Part shown: piece by piece, positions 22,685 through 30,934 of the stretch
Layout of the letters: every line of letters starts with the position of its first letter
How positions within the stretch are numbered: the stretch's first letter is position 1
NCBI RefSeq assembly: GCF_011682145.1
Contig: NZ_WHJH01000025.1
Location: 24,929-88,928 of the forward strand
Length of the DNA stretch: 64,000 nt
Source of the DNA: Massilia mucilaginosa
GTDB lineage: Bacteria; Pseudomonadota; Gammaproteobacteria; Burkholderiales; Burkholderiaceae_D
Reading direction: 5' to 3'
The notes under the pieces: generated by a model
The model's database searches: none
What the model saw: the letters and a program-made list of their open reading frames with translations, nothing else
What the model was told of the DNA's origin: nothing
Made by a program: the position numbers and the translations under genes

Positions 22685-24778
22685 CTACAGTTCGATCATG
22701 CCGACCGGCTGCACCCGGCTGTGCTGGGTCAGTTCGGCGAAGGCGAACACGGGCACCGAGAAGAACTCTTCCTCGATCAAGTTGCGCACGGCGCGCCGGA
22801 TGTCGGCCGCCGTCACCAGCACCGGCGGGGCGGCCGGCGTGCCGCCGGTGCCGGCCAGCTGTCCCAGGCGGTCGAGGATGCCCTGCTCCAGTTCGGGATC
22901 CAGTTCCAGGTAGGCGCCCTGGCTGGTCTGGCGCAGCGCGCCGCGCAGCTGGTCTTCCAGTTCGGGCGAGAGCAGGACCACTTCGATCAGGCCGTCGCGC
23001 GCCACCTCGTGGCACAGCTGGCGCTTGAAGGCCAGCCGCACATAGTCGGCGATGACGTCCGGATCGCGCTCCTTGGGCGCCCATTCGAGGGTCGTTTCCA
23101 GCAGCAGGCGCGCATTGCGCAACGAGATGCCCTCGCGCGCCAGGCGCTGGATTACCTCCGTCAGGCGCGGCAAGGTCACGCTCCTGGCCAGTTCCTTGCC
23201 CAGTTCCGGGAAGCGGCGGTCGGCCCAGGCGGTGAAGCGCTGCACCTCGTGCACCCCGATGAACATCTGGCAGTTGCGCAGCATCTCGACCTGGACGTCG
23301 GCCGCGAACACCTGCTCCCAGGCCAGGTAGGTGACCCCGGCCTCGCGCAGGCCATCCTCGCCGGCCAGTTCGACCCAGACGCGGCGCCGGCGGGTGCCGG
23401 CCAGGCCATCTTCCTGCGCCGTAAAACCGAGTTCCTCCAGGCGCTCGGCCGATTCGGTGCTGGCGCCCCAGCCGCTGCGCAGCTCGACGTCGATCAGGGG
23501 AATCTCGGCCATCAGGAAATGAATGCGTCCGGGCGGCACGCTGGCCTGGAATTCGAAATCGATCGGCTGCAGGTCGGGAATACCCTTCTGGTCGAGCACA
23601 TTGTTGCGCATGATGCGCACCGCGCGGATCACGCTCTCGGCCGCCGCCGTGCCCGCCAGCGCGGCGGGCATGCGCACCGCGAACGGCCGGGTGGCGGTAA
23701 ACGTGGTCAGGTCGACGATGCCGGCGTTCTGGCGTTCCGCCTCGGCGCTCTGGCGCGCGCTGGCGGCCAGCGCGCGCGGCTTGAGCAGGCCGGCCGCGCC
23801 GCCGCCGCCGAGCAGCAGGGCCAGGATCAGGAACACCGCCGTCGGCATGCCGGGAATCAGGCCGAACAGCAGCATGATGGCGGCCGCCGTGAGCAAGGCG
23901 CGCGGCTCGCCGAACAGCTGCCTGGCGATGTCCTGGCCGATATTGCTCGCCGCCTCTCCCGGCTTCTCGTCGCCGGCCGGCACGCGCGTGGTGATCATGC
24001 CGGCCGCCAGCGAAATGAGCAGCGCCGGAATCTGCGCGATCAGGGCGTCGCCGATCGACAGGATGGCGTACAGGCGCACCGCGTCGCCCGCCGCCAGGTT
24101 GTGCTGCAACATGCCGATGGCGATGCCGCCCACCAGGTTGACCACCACGATGAAGATGCCGGCGATCGAATCGCCCTTGACGAACTTCATGGCGCCGTCC
24201 ATGGCGCCATGCAGCTGGCTCTCCTGGCCCAGCAGGGCGCGCTTCTTCTTGGCCTCGTCGGCAGTCAAGAGGCCCGAACGCAGGTCGCTGTCGATCGACA
24301 TCTGCTTGCCCGGCATGGCATCGAGCGAAAAGCGCGCCGACACTTCGGAGACGCGCTCGGAGCCCTTGGTGATGACGAGGAACTGCACCACGGTCAGGAT
24401 CAGGAAAATGACCAGGCCCACCACCAGGTTGCCGCCCACCACGAAATTGCCGAAGGTCTCGACAATGTGGCCGGCATTGCCTTCGAGCAGGATCAAGCGC
24501 GTGGTGGCGACTTCCAGCGCCAGGCGGAACAAGGTGGTCAGCAGCAGAACGGTGGGAAAGGTGGAGAATGCGGTCGGGCCGGCCATGTACATCGACACCA
24601 CCACCATCAGGCCGGCGGCGCACAGGTTGATCGCGATCAGGATGTCGAGCAGCCAGACCGGCATCGGCAGCACCAGCATGAAGACGATGGCAATGACCAG
24701 CCCGGCGGCGCCAAGTTCGGCGCGCTTGGCCATGCGGGCGGCGAGCGTGTTGACGGCCATGACAATATTGTTCAGCAT
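22685..24778 (-). CDS. sctV: T3SS export gate protein SctV (LcrD/HrcV)
   Basis: A 697-residue export-apparatus protein. The N-terminal half has about seven to eight membrane helices (starting LGAAGLVIAIVFMLVLPMPV) with the FHIPEP-type cytoplasmic loop carrying FSLDAMPGKQMSIDSDLRSG. The C-terminal half is the nonameric cytoplasmic gate ring (IDFEFQASVPPGRIHFLMAE to the end), which receives substrates and chaperones. Length and motifs are complete. It is the last gene of the sctW operon, 44 bases after the sctY-like gene. It anchors the identification of the surrounding small genes. Confidence 0.97.
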   Translation of the reverse strand: MLNNIVMAVNTLAARMAKRAELGAAGLVIAIVFMLVLPMPVWLLDILIAINLCAAGLMVVVSMYMAGPTAFSTFPTVLLLTTLFRLALEVATTRLILLEGNAGHIVETFGNFVVGGNLVVGLVIFLILTVVQFLVITKGSERVSEVSARFSLDAMPGKQMSIDSDLRSGLLTADEAKKKRALLGQESQLHGAMDGAMKFVKGDSIAGIFIVVVNLVGGIAIGMLQHNLAAGDAVRLYAILSIGDALIAQIPALLISLAAGMITTRVPAGDEKPGEAASNIGQDIARQLFGEPRALLTAAAIMLLFGLIPGMPTAVFLILALLLGGGGAAGLLKPRALAASARQSAEAERQNAGIVDLTTFTATRPFAVRMPAALAGTAAAESVIRAVRIMRNNVLDQKGIPDLQPIDFEFQASVPPGRIHFLMAEIPLIDVELRSGWGASTESAERLEELGFTAQEDGLAGTRRRRVWVELAGEDGLREAGVTYLAWEQVFAADVQVEMLRNCQMFIGVHEVQRFTAWADRRFPELGKELARSVTLPRLTEVIQRLAREGISLRNARLLLETTLEWAPKERDPDVIADYVRLAFKRQLCHEVARDGLIEVVLLSPELEDQLRGALRQTSQGAYLELDPELEQGILDRLGQLAGTGGTPAAPPVLVTAADIRRAVRNLIEEEFFSVPVFAFAELTQHSRVQPVGMIEL

Positions 24779-24822
24779 GCGGGTTTCCTTGCGCGGTGAA
24801 GAAAGTGGAACGGACGGAGGAA

Positions 24823-25104
24823 TCAGGCGGTGCCGCTGCGGCGCGCCAGCAGCGCGTTCCAGGACGGGCAAGCGCTGCTGCGCGCCAGCACGGCGGCGGT
24901 GTCGGGATCGGGGCCGTCGAACAGCTCGACCTGGGCAAAGGCGAGCAGCAGCGCGACGCGCTCCTCGTCCGGCCAGATCTGCCGGCACGCGCGGCCGAGC
25001 CGGTAGGCCTGCTCGAACTGGCCGGTATTGAGCAGGCCCCACAGCAGGCCGATGGCCACCGCAAGATCGAGTGCGATGGGGGCGTGGCGCGGGCGCAGCT
25101 TCAT
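24823..25104 (-). CDS. SctY-like (YscY) TPR-type chaperone
   Basis: A 93-residue protein with tandem helix pairs resembling TPR repeats (IGLLWGLLNTGQFEQAYRLG; ERVALLLAFAQVELFDGPDP). In Yersinia the small TPR protein YscY binds YscX and SctV, and its gene lies directly before the sctV gene, as here. The ATG at 25104 overlaps the stop of the preceding gene by four bases. The assignment is from order, size and fold; sequence similarity could not be tested. Confidence 0.6.
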   Translation of the reverse strand: MKLRPRHAPIALDLAVAIGLLWGLLNTGQFEQAYRLGRACRQIWPDEERVALLLAFAQVELFDGPDPDTAAVLARSSACPSWNALLARRSGTA

Positions 25105-25550
25105 GCCGCCGCCCGCGCCGGCGTGGCCGGGTCGGCGCCCGCGCGCGCCAGCAGCTCCATTTGCTGCAGGCGCAGGCGCAGGCGCACCGCCTCTTCGACC
25201 ACCACGATGGCGGCCATGCTGTCGGCGCGGTCGGCAAGGTCGAGCGCCAGCGCATGGTCGACCAGGCGCTTTTGCAGCGCGCGCAGGCCCGGCAAGGGAT
25301 CGCGCGACCAGGCAGGATTGGCGACCGTCAGCGCGGCGCCCAAGAAGCGCGTCAGCGGGGCCAGCGTTGCCTGGGCGGCCGTTGCGTCCGGCGCCAGCGA
25401 GGCCGATTCTTCCCAGGGCGTCAGGTCGGCGCGCTGGACCGGGACGATCTGCTGGGGCGCCGCCGGTCCGGCGATGCCGAAGTGGGCGTCGCCGCCGGCG
25501 CCACCGGCGCGGCCGGCGCCGATGCTACCGACGGAGGCGATGCCGCTCAT
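25101..25550 (-). CDS. SctX-like (YscX) protein
   Basis: A 149-residue protein: a Gly/Ala/Ser-rich N-terminal 35 residues of export-signal character and a helical C-terminal part (DPLPGLRALQKRLVDHALAL; EEAVRLRLRLQQMELLARAG). YscX is an early T3SS substrate that pairs with YscY and SctV and has this layout. It sits between the SycN-like and SctY-like genes, with ATGA overlaps on both sides. Assignment is by synteny with the Yersinia yopN-tyeA-sycN-yscX-yscY-lcrD operon; moderate confidence. Confidence 0.58.
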   Translation of the reverse strand: MSGIASVGSIGAGRAGGAGGDAHFGIAGPAAPQQIVPVQRADLTPWEESASLAPDATAAQATLAPLTRFLGAALTVANPAWSRDPLPGLRALQKRLVDHALALDLADRADSMAAIVVVEEAVRLRLRLQQMELLARAGADPATPARAAA

Positions 25551-25906
25551 GCCAGCAGCTCGCGCGCCGCCTGCCATGCGGCGCTGTCGGGCAGGCACGG
25601 CTGGCCGCCGGCATCGAGGCGCAGGCGCCGCACCACATACCAGCTGCCGTCGCCCAGCATGGCCGGCAGCCAGCCGGCGTAGCGCGCCGGTTGCAGCGCG
25701 CGGCGCCGCAGGACGCTGTCGGGCTGCACGCGGTGCGCGCTGTCGCGCGCGAAGCCGAGCGCGACCAGCGCACCATCCGCCAAAGGATAGGCCAGCAGCT
25801 GCAAGCCGTCGCCGTACGGCTGCTGCATCACAACCTGCTCTTCGCGGGCCTGGCGCAGCAGGCGTGCGGCGATGTTCTCGATTGTGTTGTCGGGGGTGCT
25901 TTCCAT
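25547..25906 (-). CDS. SycN/YscB-like chaperone of the gatekeeper
   Basis: A 119-residue protein of CesT-chaperone type: N-terminal helix (IENIAARLLRQAREE), strands GLQLLAYPLADGALVALGF, and a central RYAGWLPAMLGDGSWYVVRR that parallels the conserved segment of SycN. It should bind the N-terminus of the gatekeeper encoded directly upstream. GGAG lies 7 bases before the ATG at 25906; another in-frame ATG at 25918 overlaps the sctW stop (TGATG), so initiation at either is possible. The stop overlaps the next gene by four bases. Confidence 0.68.
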   Translation of the reverse strand: MESTPDNTIENIAARLLRQAREEQVVMQQPYGDGLQLLAYPLADGALVALGFARDSAHRVQPDSVLRRRALQPARYAGWLPAMLGDGSWYVVRRLRLDAGGQPCLPDSAAWQAARELLA

Positions 25907-25917
25907 GGTCTTCTCCA

Positions 25918-27072
25918 TCAATTGTTTCTGGTGCTGTGGTGGTCCTGGCGCAGCCGCGCCTGCAGCACGTCGCCGGGCGCCGGTGCCAGCGCCGGCAAGG
26001 CGGCATGCTGTTCGATGGTCATCTCTTGCAGTTGGTCCAGCAGGCCGGGGCGCTGGGACGGCGGCGCGCCGCTCCACATGGCGTCCGGACAGCGCGCGAG
26101 GGTGGCGCGCAGCGCGAGGCAGGCGGCGCCGCGCTGGCGCGGGCCAAGGCGTTCGACGTCGACCAGCTGGCGCAGCAAGGGGCCGGCCTGGCCGGCACCG
26201 GGATCGCCCAGGCCCAGCAACAGCCTGGCCAGCGCGCCCTGCCCGGCCAGCGGCGTGGTGTGCGCCTGTTCCGACAGTTCGCGGCGCAACTCGCCGGCCA
26301 GCGCAACGCTGGTGTTGACCAGCTGGAAGCAGGCGGCGTCCTGCATGGACAGCCACAGGCGCGGACCGGAACGGCCGCGGCGGCGCAGTTCCGCGTGCAG
26401 TTGCGCCGGCGGACGGCCCAGCACCTCGCCGGACGGTCCGGCTTGAGCGAGCAGGATGTCGAGCAGCGCGGCGGGCGCCATGGGCGCATCGCGGCGACCG
26501 CTGGCCGGGGCGCCGAACTGCTGGCGCAAGGCCGACAGCGTGGCCGGAGCGGCATCGAGCGTGGCCAGCGCGCCTTCGAGGGCATCGGCAGCGCGCTGGC
26601 CCTGGGCGATGGCGGCGCCGTGGCGCGCAGCGAGTTCGGCCTGCATGGCGTCGAGCCGGTCCCCGCCCGCCGGGCGCCGGGCGCCATCGCCGCCTTTTTG
26701 GTCGAGCAGCTGGCGCGCCTGGTCCAGCAGCGTCTGTTGCTGAAGCGGATCGTCAAGGCCCTGCCACGGATCGCCGCCGTCGTCCGCCTTGCCCTCCAGC
26801 TTCGCGACCAGCCGGGCGGCGGCCGCGTTCAAGGGCGTGTCGGGCTCGTCCTGGGCAGAGGGAAGCGGGCTGGTGAGCGTACGCGACAGGCGCCGCGCCA
26901 GCGGCAGGCGTACCGTGGGCAAGTGCGTCTTCAGGGACGCGGTACCGGCAAGCTGGTCGAAGCCGGCCTTGCCCATGGCCTCGCTGGCAGCCGCAGGGGG
27001 CGTTCGCGCCGGCGCGTGGACGCCGTGCACGGGCAGCGCCGCTTGCAGAGACGAAATCGATTGGGTCGCCAT
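25918..27072 (-). CDS. sctW: T3SS gatekeeper SctW (YopN/HrpJ/SepL family)
   Basis: A 384-residue predominantly helical protein. It starts MATQSISSLQAALP, a Ser/Thr/Gln-rich export-signal-like N-terminus, and continues with HrpJ/YopN-type helical domains (ARRLSRTLTSPLPSAQDEPD region; later DPLQQQTLLDQARQLLDQKG) and a TyeA-like C-terminal domain (PLLRQLVDVERLGPRQRG; PGLLDQLQEMTIEQHAALPA). Fusion of YopN and TyeA parts in one chain is normal for HrpJ/SepL. It controls the switch between translocator and effector export. First gene of the operon leading to sctV. Its hrp box lies unusually far upstream (27341-27369). The first 152 bases are duplicated at 30150-30301. Confidence 0.85.
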   Translation of the reverse strand: MATQSISSLQAALPVHGVHAPARTPPAAASEAMGKAGFDQLAGTASLKTHLPTVRLPLARRLSRTLTSPLPSAQDEPDTPLNAAAARLVAKLEGKADDGGDPWQGLDDPLQQQTLLDQARQLLDQKGGDGARRPAGGDRLDAMQAELAARHGAAIAQGQRAADALEGALATLDAAPATLSALRQQFGAPASGRRDAPMAPAALLDILLAQAGPSGEVLGRPPAQLHAELRRRGRSGPRLWLSMQDAACFQLVNTSVALAGELRRELSEQAHTTPLAGQGALARLLLGLGDPGAGQAGPLLRQLVDVERLGPRQRGAACLALRATLARCPDAMWSGAPPSQRPGLLDQLQEMTIEQHAALPALAPAPGDVLQARLRQDHHSTRNN

Positions 27073-27340
27073 GGCGGACCTACAGCGGCCAGCGGACGGC
27101 GTCGTCCTTGCGGCCCAGGCTGCGGCGCGGGCGCACAGCCGCCTCGGCGCCGGGTTCGTGCGGTTGCAGGATGGTGCTGGCGGGGACCGGTGAGCTATTG
27201 AGCGCGCGTGGTGTTGGTGGCATGGTGTCGATACGCACGCCTCCCGCCGGCGGAATGTTCCGCTCCGGCTTTCGGCGTGCCCTCCGTGGTAAGTGAGCGG
27301 TGATGCCGGCGCCATCCGCGTGACGACGCCCTTGCCGCCA

Positions 27341-27369
27341 TGGGTGCGCAAGGAGGGGCGATTGGTTCC
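27341..27369 (-). promoter_or_regulatory. hrp box for the sctW operon
   Basis: On the minus strand: GGAACC, 16-base spacer, GCACCCA (one mismatch). It lies 268 bases upstream of the sctW start. The region between contains no convincing gene. Confidence 0.6.
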
Positions 27370-27468
27370 ATGGGCGGCGCGTGCCAGCCGAAGCGCTTGT
27401 CGCCATTGATAGCCGGGCGAAGTGCCGCCCCCGCTCCGCCGTAAGGAAAAATGTCTGCTTGCGGCAAT

Positions 27469-27497
27469 GGAACCATGAACCGCATCCGAGCGACCTA
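27469..27497 (+). promoter_or_regulatory. hrp box for effector gene 1
   Basis: GGAACC, 16-base spacer, CGACCTA (one mismatch). It is divergent from the sctW box. The same -10 variant occurs before the paralogous effector gene (30706-30733). Confidence 0.65.
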
Positions 27498-27698
27498 CTA
27501 CCGGACACTACAGCTATTACAGGGGCGGCCACACTGAAATCCCTTGCACGGCCTTGGTTTCACGCGCTCCACGCGGTGCATCGCGGGAATGCGTAACGAG
27601 CAAAACACCAACCACACTCTAACCAGCAAGTTCGGGTAAATGCGGTGATGCCAGGTGACTGGCGGGTCCGCTACCTGAAGCCACCAGGAGAATATATT
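27498..27698 (+). other. long 5' leader of effector gene 1
   Basis: 201 bases between the hrp box and the start codon. The paralogous gene at 30935 has a leader of the same length (30734-30934), with recognisable similarity including the final ACCAGGAGAATAT ribosome-binding segment. No conserved open frame was seen in both copies. Confidence 0.5.
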
Positions 27699-28979
27699 AT
27701 GGCCACAAACCCTCTCTCGCCCGCGTTCCGCGAGCGGCCCAAATTGAACGGGGACCACTACACACCAGCGCCGAGATTGACGGCCGCTGAGGTCGCTGAA
27801 AGGACAGGTCCGAGGTGGAGCGAAGACTGGAACAGTAATGTCGGAGATGCAGCAGCGGCGACCCTTACGGCGTGCATCCGCGCAAAGATCGGCAGCAAAG
27901 CCCAAGGTCCGATGATCGCAACAGGGACGAGATGGCGCCCTCAGCATCAAGTAGGCCAGTCGGCAAGAAACATCTCCCATATCAACCTGACATTGCTTAA
28001 ATTTAGAGTGGGAGACCTTACCGCGCACGAAATGACTTTCAAGAACCGCCTTGAAACCGAAACCTTGCATATCACGCATGCAACCAATCATGCACTCACC
28101 GGTAACAGGGCGGTACTCTTTTCCCGCATAAAGCTTCAAGAAGAAAGGGTCTCCTTCGCTACAGAGAACACCAATGGCAATGATATTGACCAGCTTGCAA
28201 CGGACGACCACGTCTTTTTCGCCTTGGAAGTGGGTGATTGCCAGAAGCCCGCAAGCCGATTCGGCGGCACCATCCATCGGTTTCCGTTCGATCAACCCGC
28301 CGTGAAGCAGCAGGGCATGATGCACTTGTTCGACGCTTTAATCGACAAACCTCCGAGACTGGCCTCGCAGTTCGAGAGCATTCCAGCGGTTGAGGCAATG
28401 TCGGACGATCAGCGTACGGATGTAGTGGACAGGCTGGCAGAGCAGGCAAAGAAGCTCAAAGCGACGAACACGCTATTTCATGGCCCGCACATCATGCAGG
28501 CATTGACGCTGTCGGTTATCGAACGCTGCCGCGCTTTGCCGCAGACATTGCGCGACGACCTGCTGCAGAATGGCGAGCTGAATACGATCGTGAATGTCTT
28601 GTTCCGGCCGCAGATTCTCGTCCCACGACAATTTTATGGGACGCCGACGCAATCGAGAACGAGCGAGCAGCTGGACATGAACGCCCTTAACGAATTGGAC
28701 GATTCGTCGGACTCTTCTAGCGACTCGGAGGTTTCCAGTGGCGACGTGGATTTTTACAATACAAACTTACATCATGGCAGCGCGGCGCCACCCTCCCTCC
28801 CATCGTTGCATTCTGCCTCCAGCGAGAGTGGCGACTCGGAGGGTGCTCTCAGCGACTTCAACGGATCTATTAGCGACTCGGAGGGTTCTTTCAATCTACA
28901 GGAACTCTATACCAGCGCGGCGCAAGCCCCGCTCACGTCGCCGCATTCTTCCTCCAGCGAGGGTGGGGAATGGGTCTAG
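27699..28979 (+). CDS. putative T3SS effector 1 (ADP-ribosyltransferase-like motifs)
   Basis: A 426-residue protein without signal peptide or membrane segment. A probable catalytic domain spans about residues 85-330 and carries HITHATNH (124-131), VLFSR (139-143), QLATDDHVFFALEVG (165-179) and SRFG (186-189). This combination recalls the ADP-ribosyltransferase-fold OspC/CopC effectors (arginine ADP-riboxanases), from memory. The C-terminal 90 residues are Ser/Asp/Glu-rich, with repeated SDSE-type units, and look disordered; no ankyrin repeats are seen, unlike OspC proteins. Hrp box, long leader, strong CAGGAG site 8 bases before the ATG and a chaperone gene 20 bases downstream all fit an effector. 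A paralogue lies at 30935. Effector status is likely; the enzymatic class is a hypothesis. Confidence 0.7.
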   Translation: MATNPLSPAFRERPKLNGDHYTPAPRLTAAEVAERTGPRWSEDWNSNVGDAAAATLTACIRAKIGSKAQGPMIATGTRWRPQHQVGQSARNISHINLTLLKFRVGDLTAHEMTFKNRLETETLHITHATNHALTGNRAVLFSRIKLQEERVSFATENTNGNDIDQLATDDHVFFALEVGDCQKPASRFGGTIHRFPFDQPAVKQQGMMHLFDALIDKPPRLASQFESIPAVEAMSDDQRTDVVDRLAEQAKKLKATNTLFHGPHIMQALTLSVIERCRALPQTLRDDLLQNGELNTIVNVLFRPQILVPRQFYGTPTQSRTSEQLDMNALNELDDSSDSSSDSEVSSGDVDFYNTNLHHGSAAPPSLPSLHSASSESGDSEGALSDFNGSISDSEGSFNLQELYTSAAQAPLTSPHSSSSEGGEWV

Positions 28980-28999
28980 TGTAAGTCCAGGAGAAAACA

Positions 29000-29497
29000 A
29001 TGGGACCAGATAAACTCTTGCCGGCACTGTGGCCGCTACTTCATGGCTTCGGCATCAACCCGCGAGGCCTCGCTCCGGCACCAAATTATGAGTTCGAGAT
29101 CGGCTGCCACACGCTGTTCGTCGCGGTCGAGTCGAGCGGGCAGGTATTGCTGGTGACGCCGCTCAGCCGGGGCACGGCAAGCGCGGACGATGTTGGCTGG
29201 CGGATCCTGAATCAGAATACCTTCGGTCAGCCAGCGCCGATCCTGATCCACAGCGCCAGCGGTAATGCCGAAGAAGTCCTGCTGTGGTGCGAGTTTTCGC
29301 TGCTGACGCTGCCTTCAGATCAGCTGAGGGCACTGCCAGAGCGATTTCTCGCAAGGCTGCTCAACACCCAGTCCTTGCTGGAGGGCGTCGAATCGAACGG
29401 CCCCGGCATGGCGGAGCAAACAGCGGCAAAACCACAGCGCCGGCAACCGGCGACAGCGACGCAACTGCGCGAACGGCTCGACCGGCACGCCGCGTAG
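29000..29497 (+). CDS. CesT-type chaperone of effector 1
   Basis: A 165-residue protein. Residues 1-125 show the class I T3SS chaperone pattern: N-terminal helix (DKLLPALWPLLHGFGI), strands YEFEIGCHTLFVAVESS and QVLLVTPLSRG, and a C-terminal helix (PSDQLRALPERFLARLLN). The last 40 residues are a basic, Gln/Arg-rich extension. AGGAG lies 8 bases before the ATG, 20 bases after the effector stop, so both are on one messenger. A truncated relative follows effector 2 at 32188. Confidence 0.75.
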   Translation: MGPDKLLPALWPLLHGFGINPRGLAPAPNYEFEIGCHTLFVAVESSGQVLLVTPLSRGTASADDVGWRILNQNTFGQPAPILIHSASGNAEEVLLWCEFSLLTLPSDQLRALPERFLARLLNTQSLLEGVESNGPGMAEQTAAKPQRRQPATATQLRERLDRHAA

Positions 29498-29618
29498 AGA
29501 CTGAGCCGCGGCTGCCGATGCGCTGTCCTGCACCAGCCATCGGCAGCCCGGTCGAGGCGATGTCGTGCCCCGGCGCGGCATTGACGAACTACAAAACCTG
29601 GCATCCACAATGCCACCC

Positions 29619-30149
29619 ATGCAGACATTTCCCCTGATCGACGTTGGACTAGACCTCGCGAGCCATCGCTTCACAGGTGACTGGAAACAAGTCGTAGCGC
29701 GCGCCTATGACTCGGGCGTCGAGCACTTCATTTTGACTGGCGCCACGCTCAAGATCTACGACGCAGCGCTACTGACCGAAAAGATGGCGCCCGGCACTGG
29801 CTACTTCACCGCCGGCATTCATGCCCACTACGCCTCCGAGCTCGGTGCCGACGCCCTGGTGCGGCTGCGCGCGCTGCTGGCGCATCCGCATGCCGTGGAA
29901 GTGGGCGAAACAGGCCTCGATTACAACCGCGACATGTCGCCGCGCCCGGTCCAGCGGGCCGCGATCGAGGCCCAGGTCGAGCTGGCCTGCAGCACCGGAA
30001 AGCCCTTGTTCCTGCACGAGCGAGAGGCTGCGGACGACCTGCTGGCCATCCACGACAACGTCAATGGCCGCGAGGCGGTCGCACGCCGATATGTGGAACG
30101 GGGATCTTATCTGCGCATCGCCGGCTGGGTCGGGCATCATAACCGCAGC
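29619..30149 (+). pseudogene. truncated tatD-family DNase gene
   Basis: The start of a TatD-type metal-dependent hydrolase: MQTFPLIDVGLDLASHRF, FTAGIHAHYASELGADAL, VEVGETGLDYNRDMSPRPVQ and GKPLFLHEREAADDLL are all in order. The metal-binding HxH near the N-terminus is altered (the family has DxHxH), and the middle segment with the HCFTG-type motif is missing: the frame jumps to VERGSYLRIAGWVG. At 30150 the homology ends where a copied sctW fragment begins. It is thus a decayed remnant with an internal deletion and a lost C-terminus. The open frame runs on into the duplicated DNA, without meaning. Confidence 0.75.
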
Positions 30150-30301
30150 AAGTGCGTCTTCAGGGACGCGATACCGGCCAACTGGTCGAAGCCGGCCTTG
30201 CCCATGGTCTCGCTGGCAGCCGCGGGACGCGTTGGCGCCGGCGCGTGGACGGTGTGCACGGGCAGCGCTGCTTGCAGGGACGAAATCGATTGGGTCGCCA
30301 T
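30150..30301 (-). pseudogene. duplicated 5' fragment of sctW
   Basis: 152 bases corresponding base for base in length to 26921-27072, the first 50 codons of sctW, including its start codon (MATQSISSLQAALPVHTVHA). After residue 50 the frame runs into unrelated sequence and stops. Similarity continues into the upstream region (about 30302-30730 versus 27073-27497), including a degenerate copy of the minus-strand hrp box (GGTCCC in place of GGTTCC near 30597). Confidence 0.9.
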
Positions 30302-30705
30302 GCCGGAGCTACAGTAGCCAACGGCCTGCGTCTTCCTTGCCGCCCAGGCCGCGACGCTGGCGCACAGCGGCGTCGGCGCAGGGTTCGTCAGGCTGCGGGA
30401 TGGAACATGCGGTAATCGGTAAACAGCTTTGCGATGATCGTGTCGGTGCCATCGCGCCCTTGCGCCCGCCTCCTTCCGGTGGACTATCCGCACCGGCGTT
30501 CGGCGTTCGGCGTGCCATCCTTGGTTAAGCGGTGGTGCCGGCGCTGTCCGCGTGACGACGCCCTTGCCACCATGGATGCGCAAGGAGGGACGCTTGGTCC
30601 CATGCGCGACGCGTGGGCGAACGGGCGCCTGGCGCCGGCGATGTTCGCGCGGCGCCGCGTTCGATCCGGCCTCGCTGCGGGCCGCCATCTCCACGCGCGG
30701 CAATG

Positions 30706-30733
30706 GAACCGGCGGCCCCCTTCGAGCGACCTA
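30706..30733 (+). promoter_or_regulatory. hrp box for effector gene 2
   Basis: GGAACC, 15-base spacer, CGACCTA, the same -10 variant as in the box of effector gene 1. The start codon lies 201 bases further on. Confidence 0.65.
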
Positions 30734-30934
30734 TACCGAACACGGCTGCCGTGACAGGGCAAATCAGGCTGACAGCCTGTGCACGGCGTTGTTTCCACGT
30801 GCCCTGCGCGGCCCACCTCCGCCAGACGCAACGAGCAGGAATCGAGCAGCACCTCAACAAGCACATTTGGGCCGTGCGGGCCATGCCGGGCGACTGGCCG
30901 GTCCGCCTGCCTAAAGCAACCAGGAGAATATCTT

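Noticed and set aside
22211..24799. An 862-codon plus-strand frame opposite sctV
   Set aside because: It is the antisense image of sctV, whose membrane helices and FHIPEP motifs are clear; the antisense product is repetitive and charged without motifs.
27080..27223. A 47-codon minus-strand frame between the hrp box and sctW
   Set aside because: The nearest GGGAGG lies too far from the ATG, and in the duplicated copy (30309 onwards) the frame has many non-synonymous changes, so it does not behave like a gene.
25918..27351. An upstream-extended sctW start at 27351
   Set aside because: The extra 93 residues are Arg/His/Pro-rich, overlap the promoter region, and the duplicated copy keeps equal length only up to the ATG at 27072.
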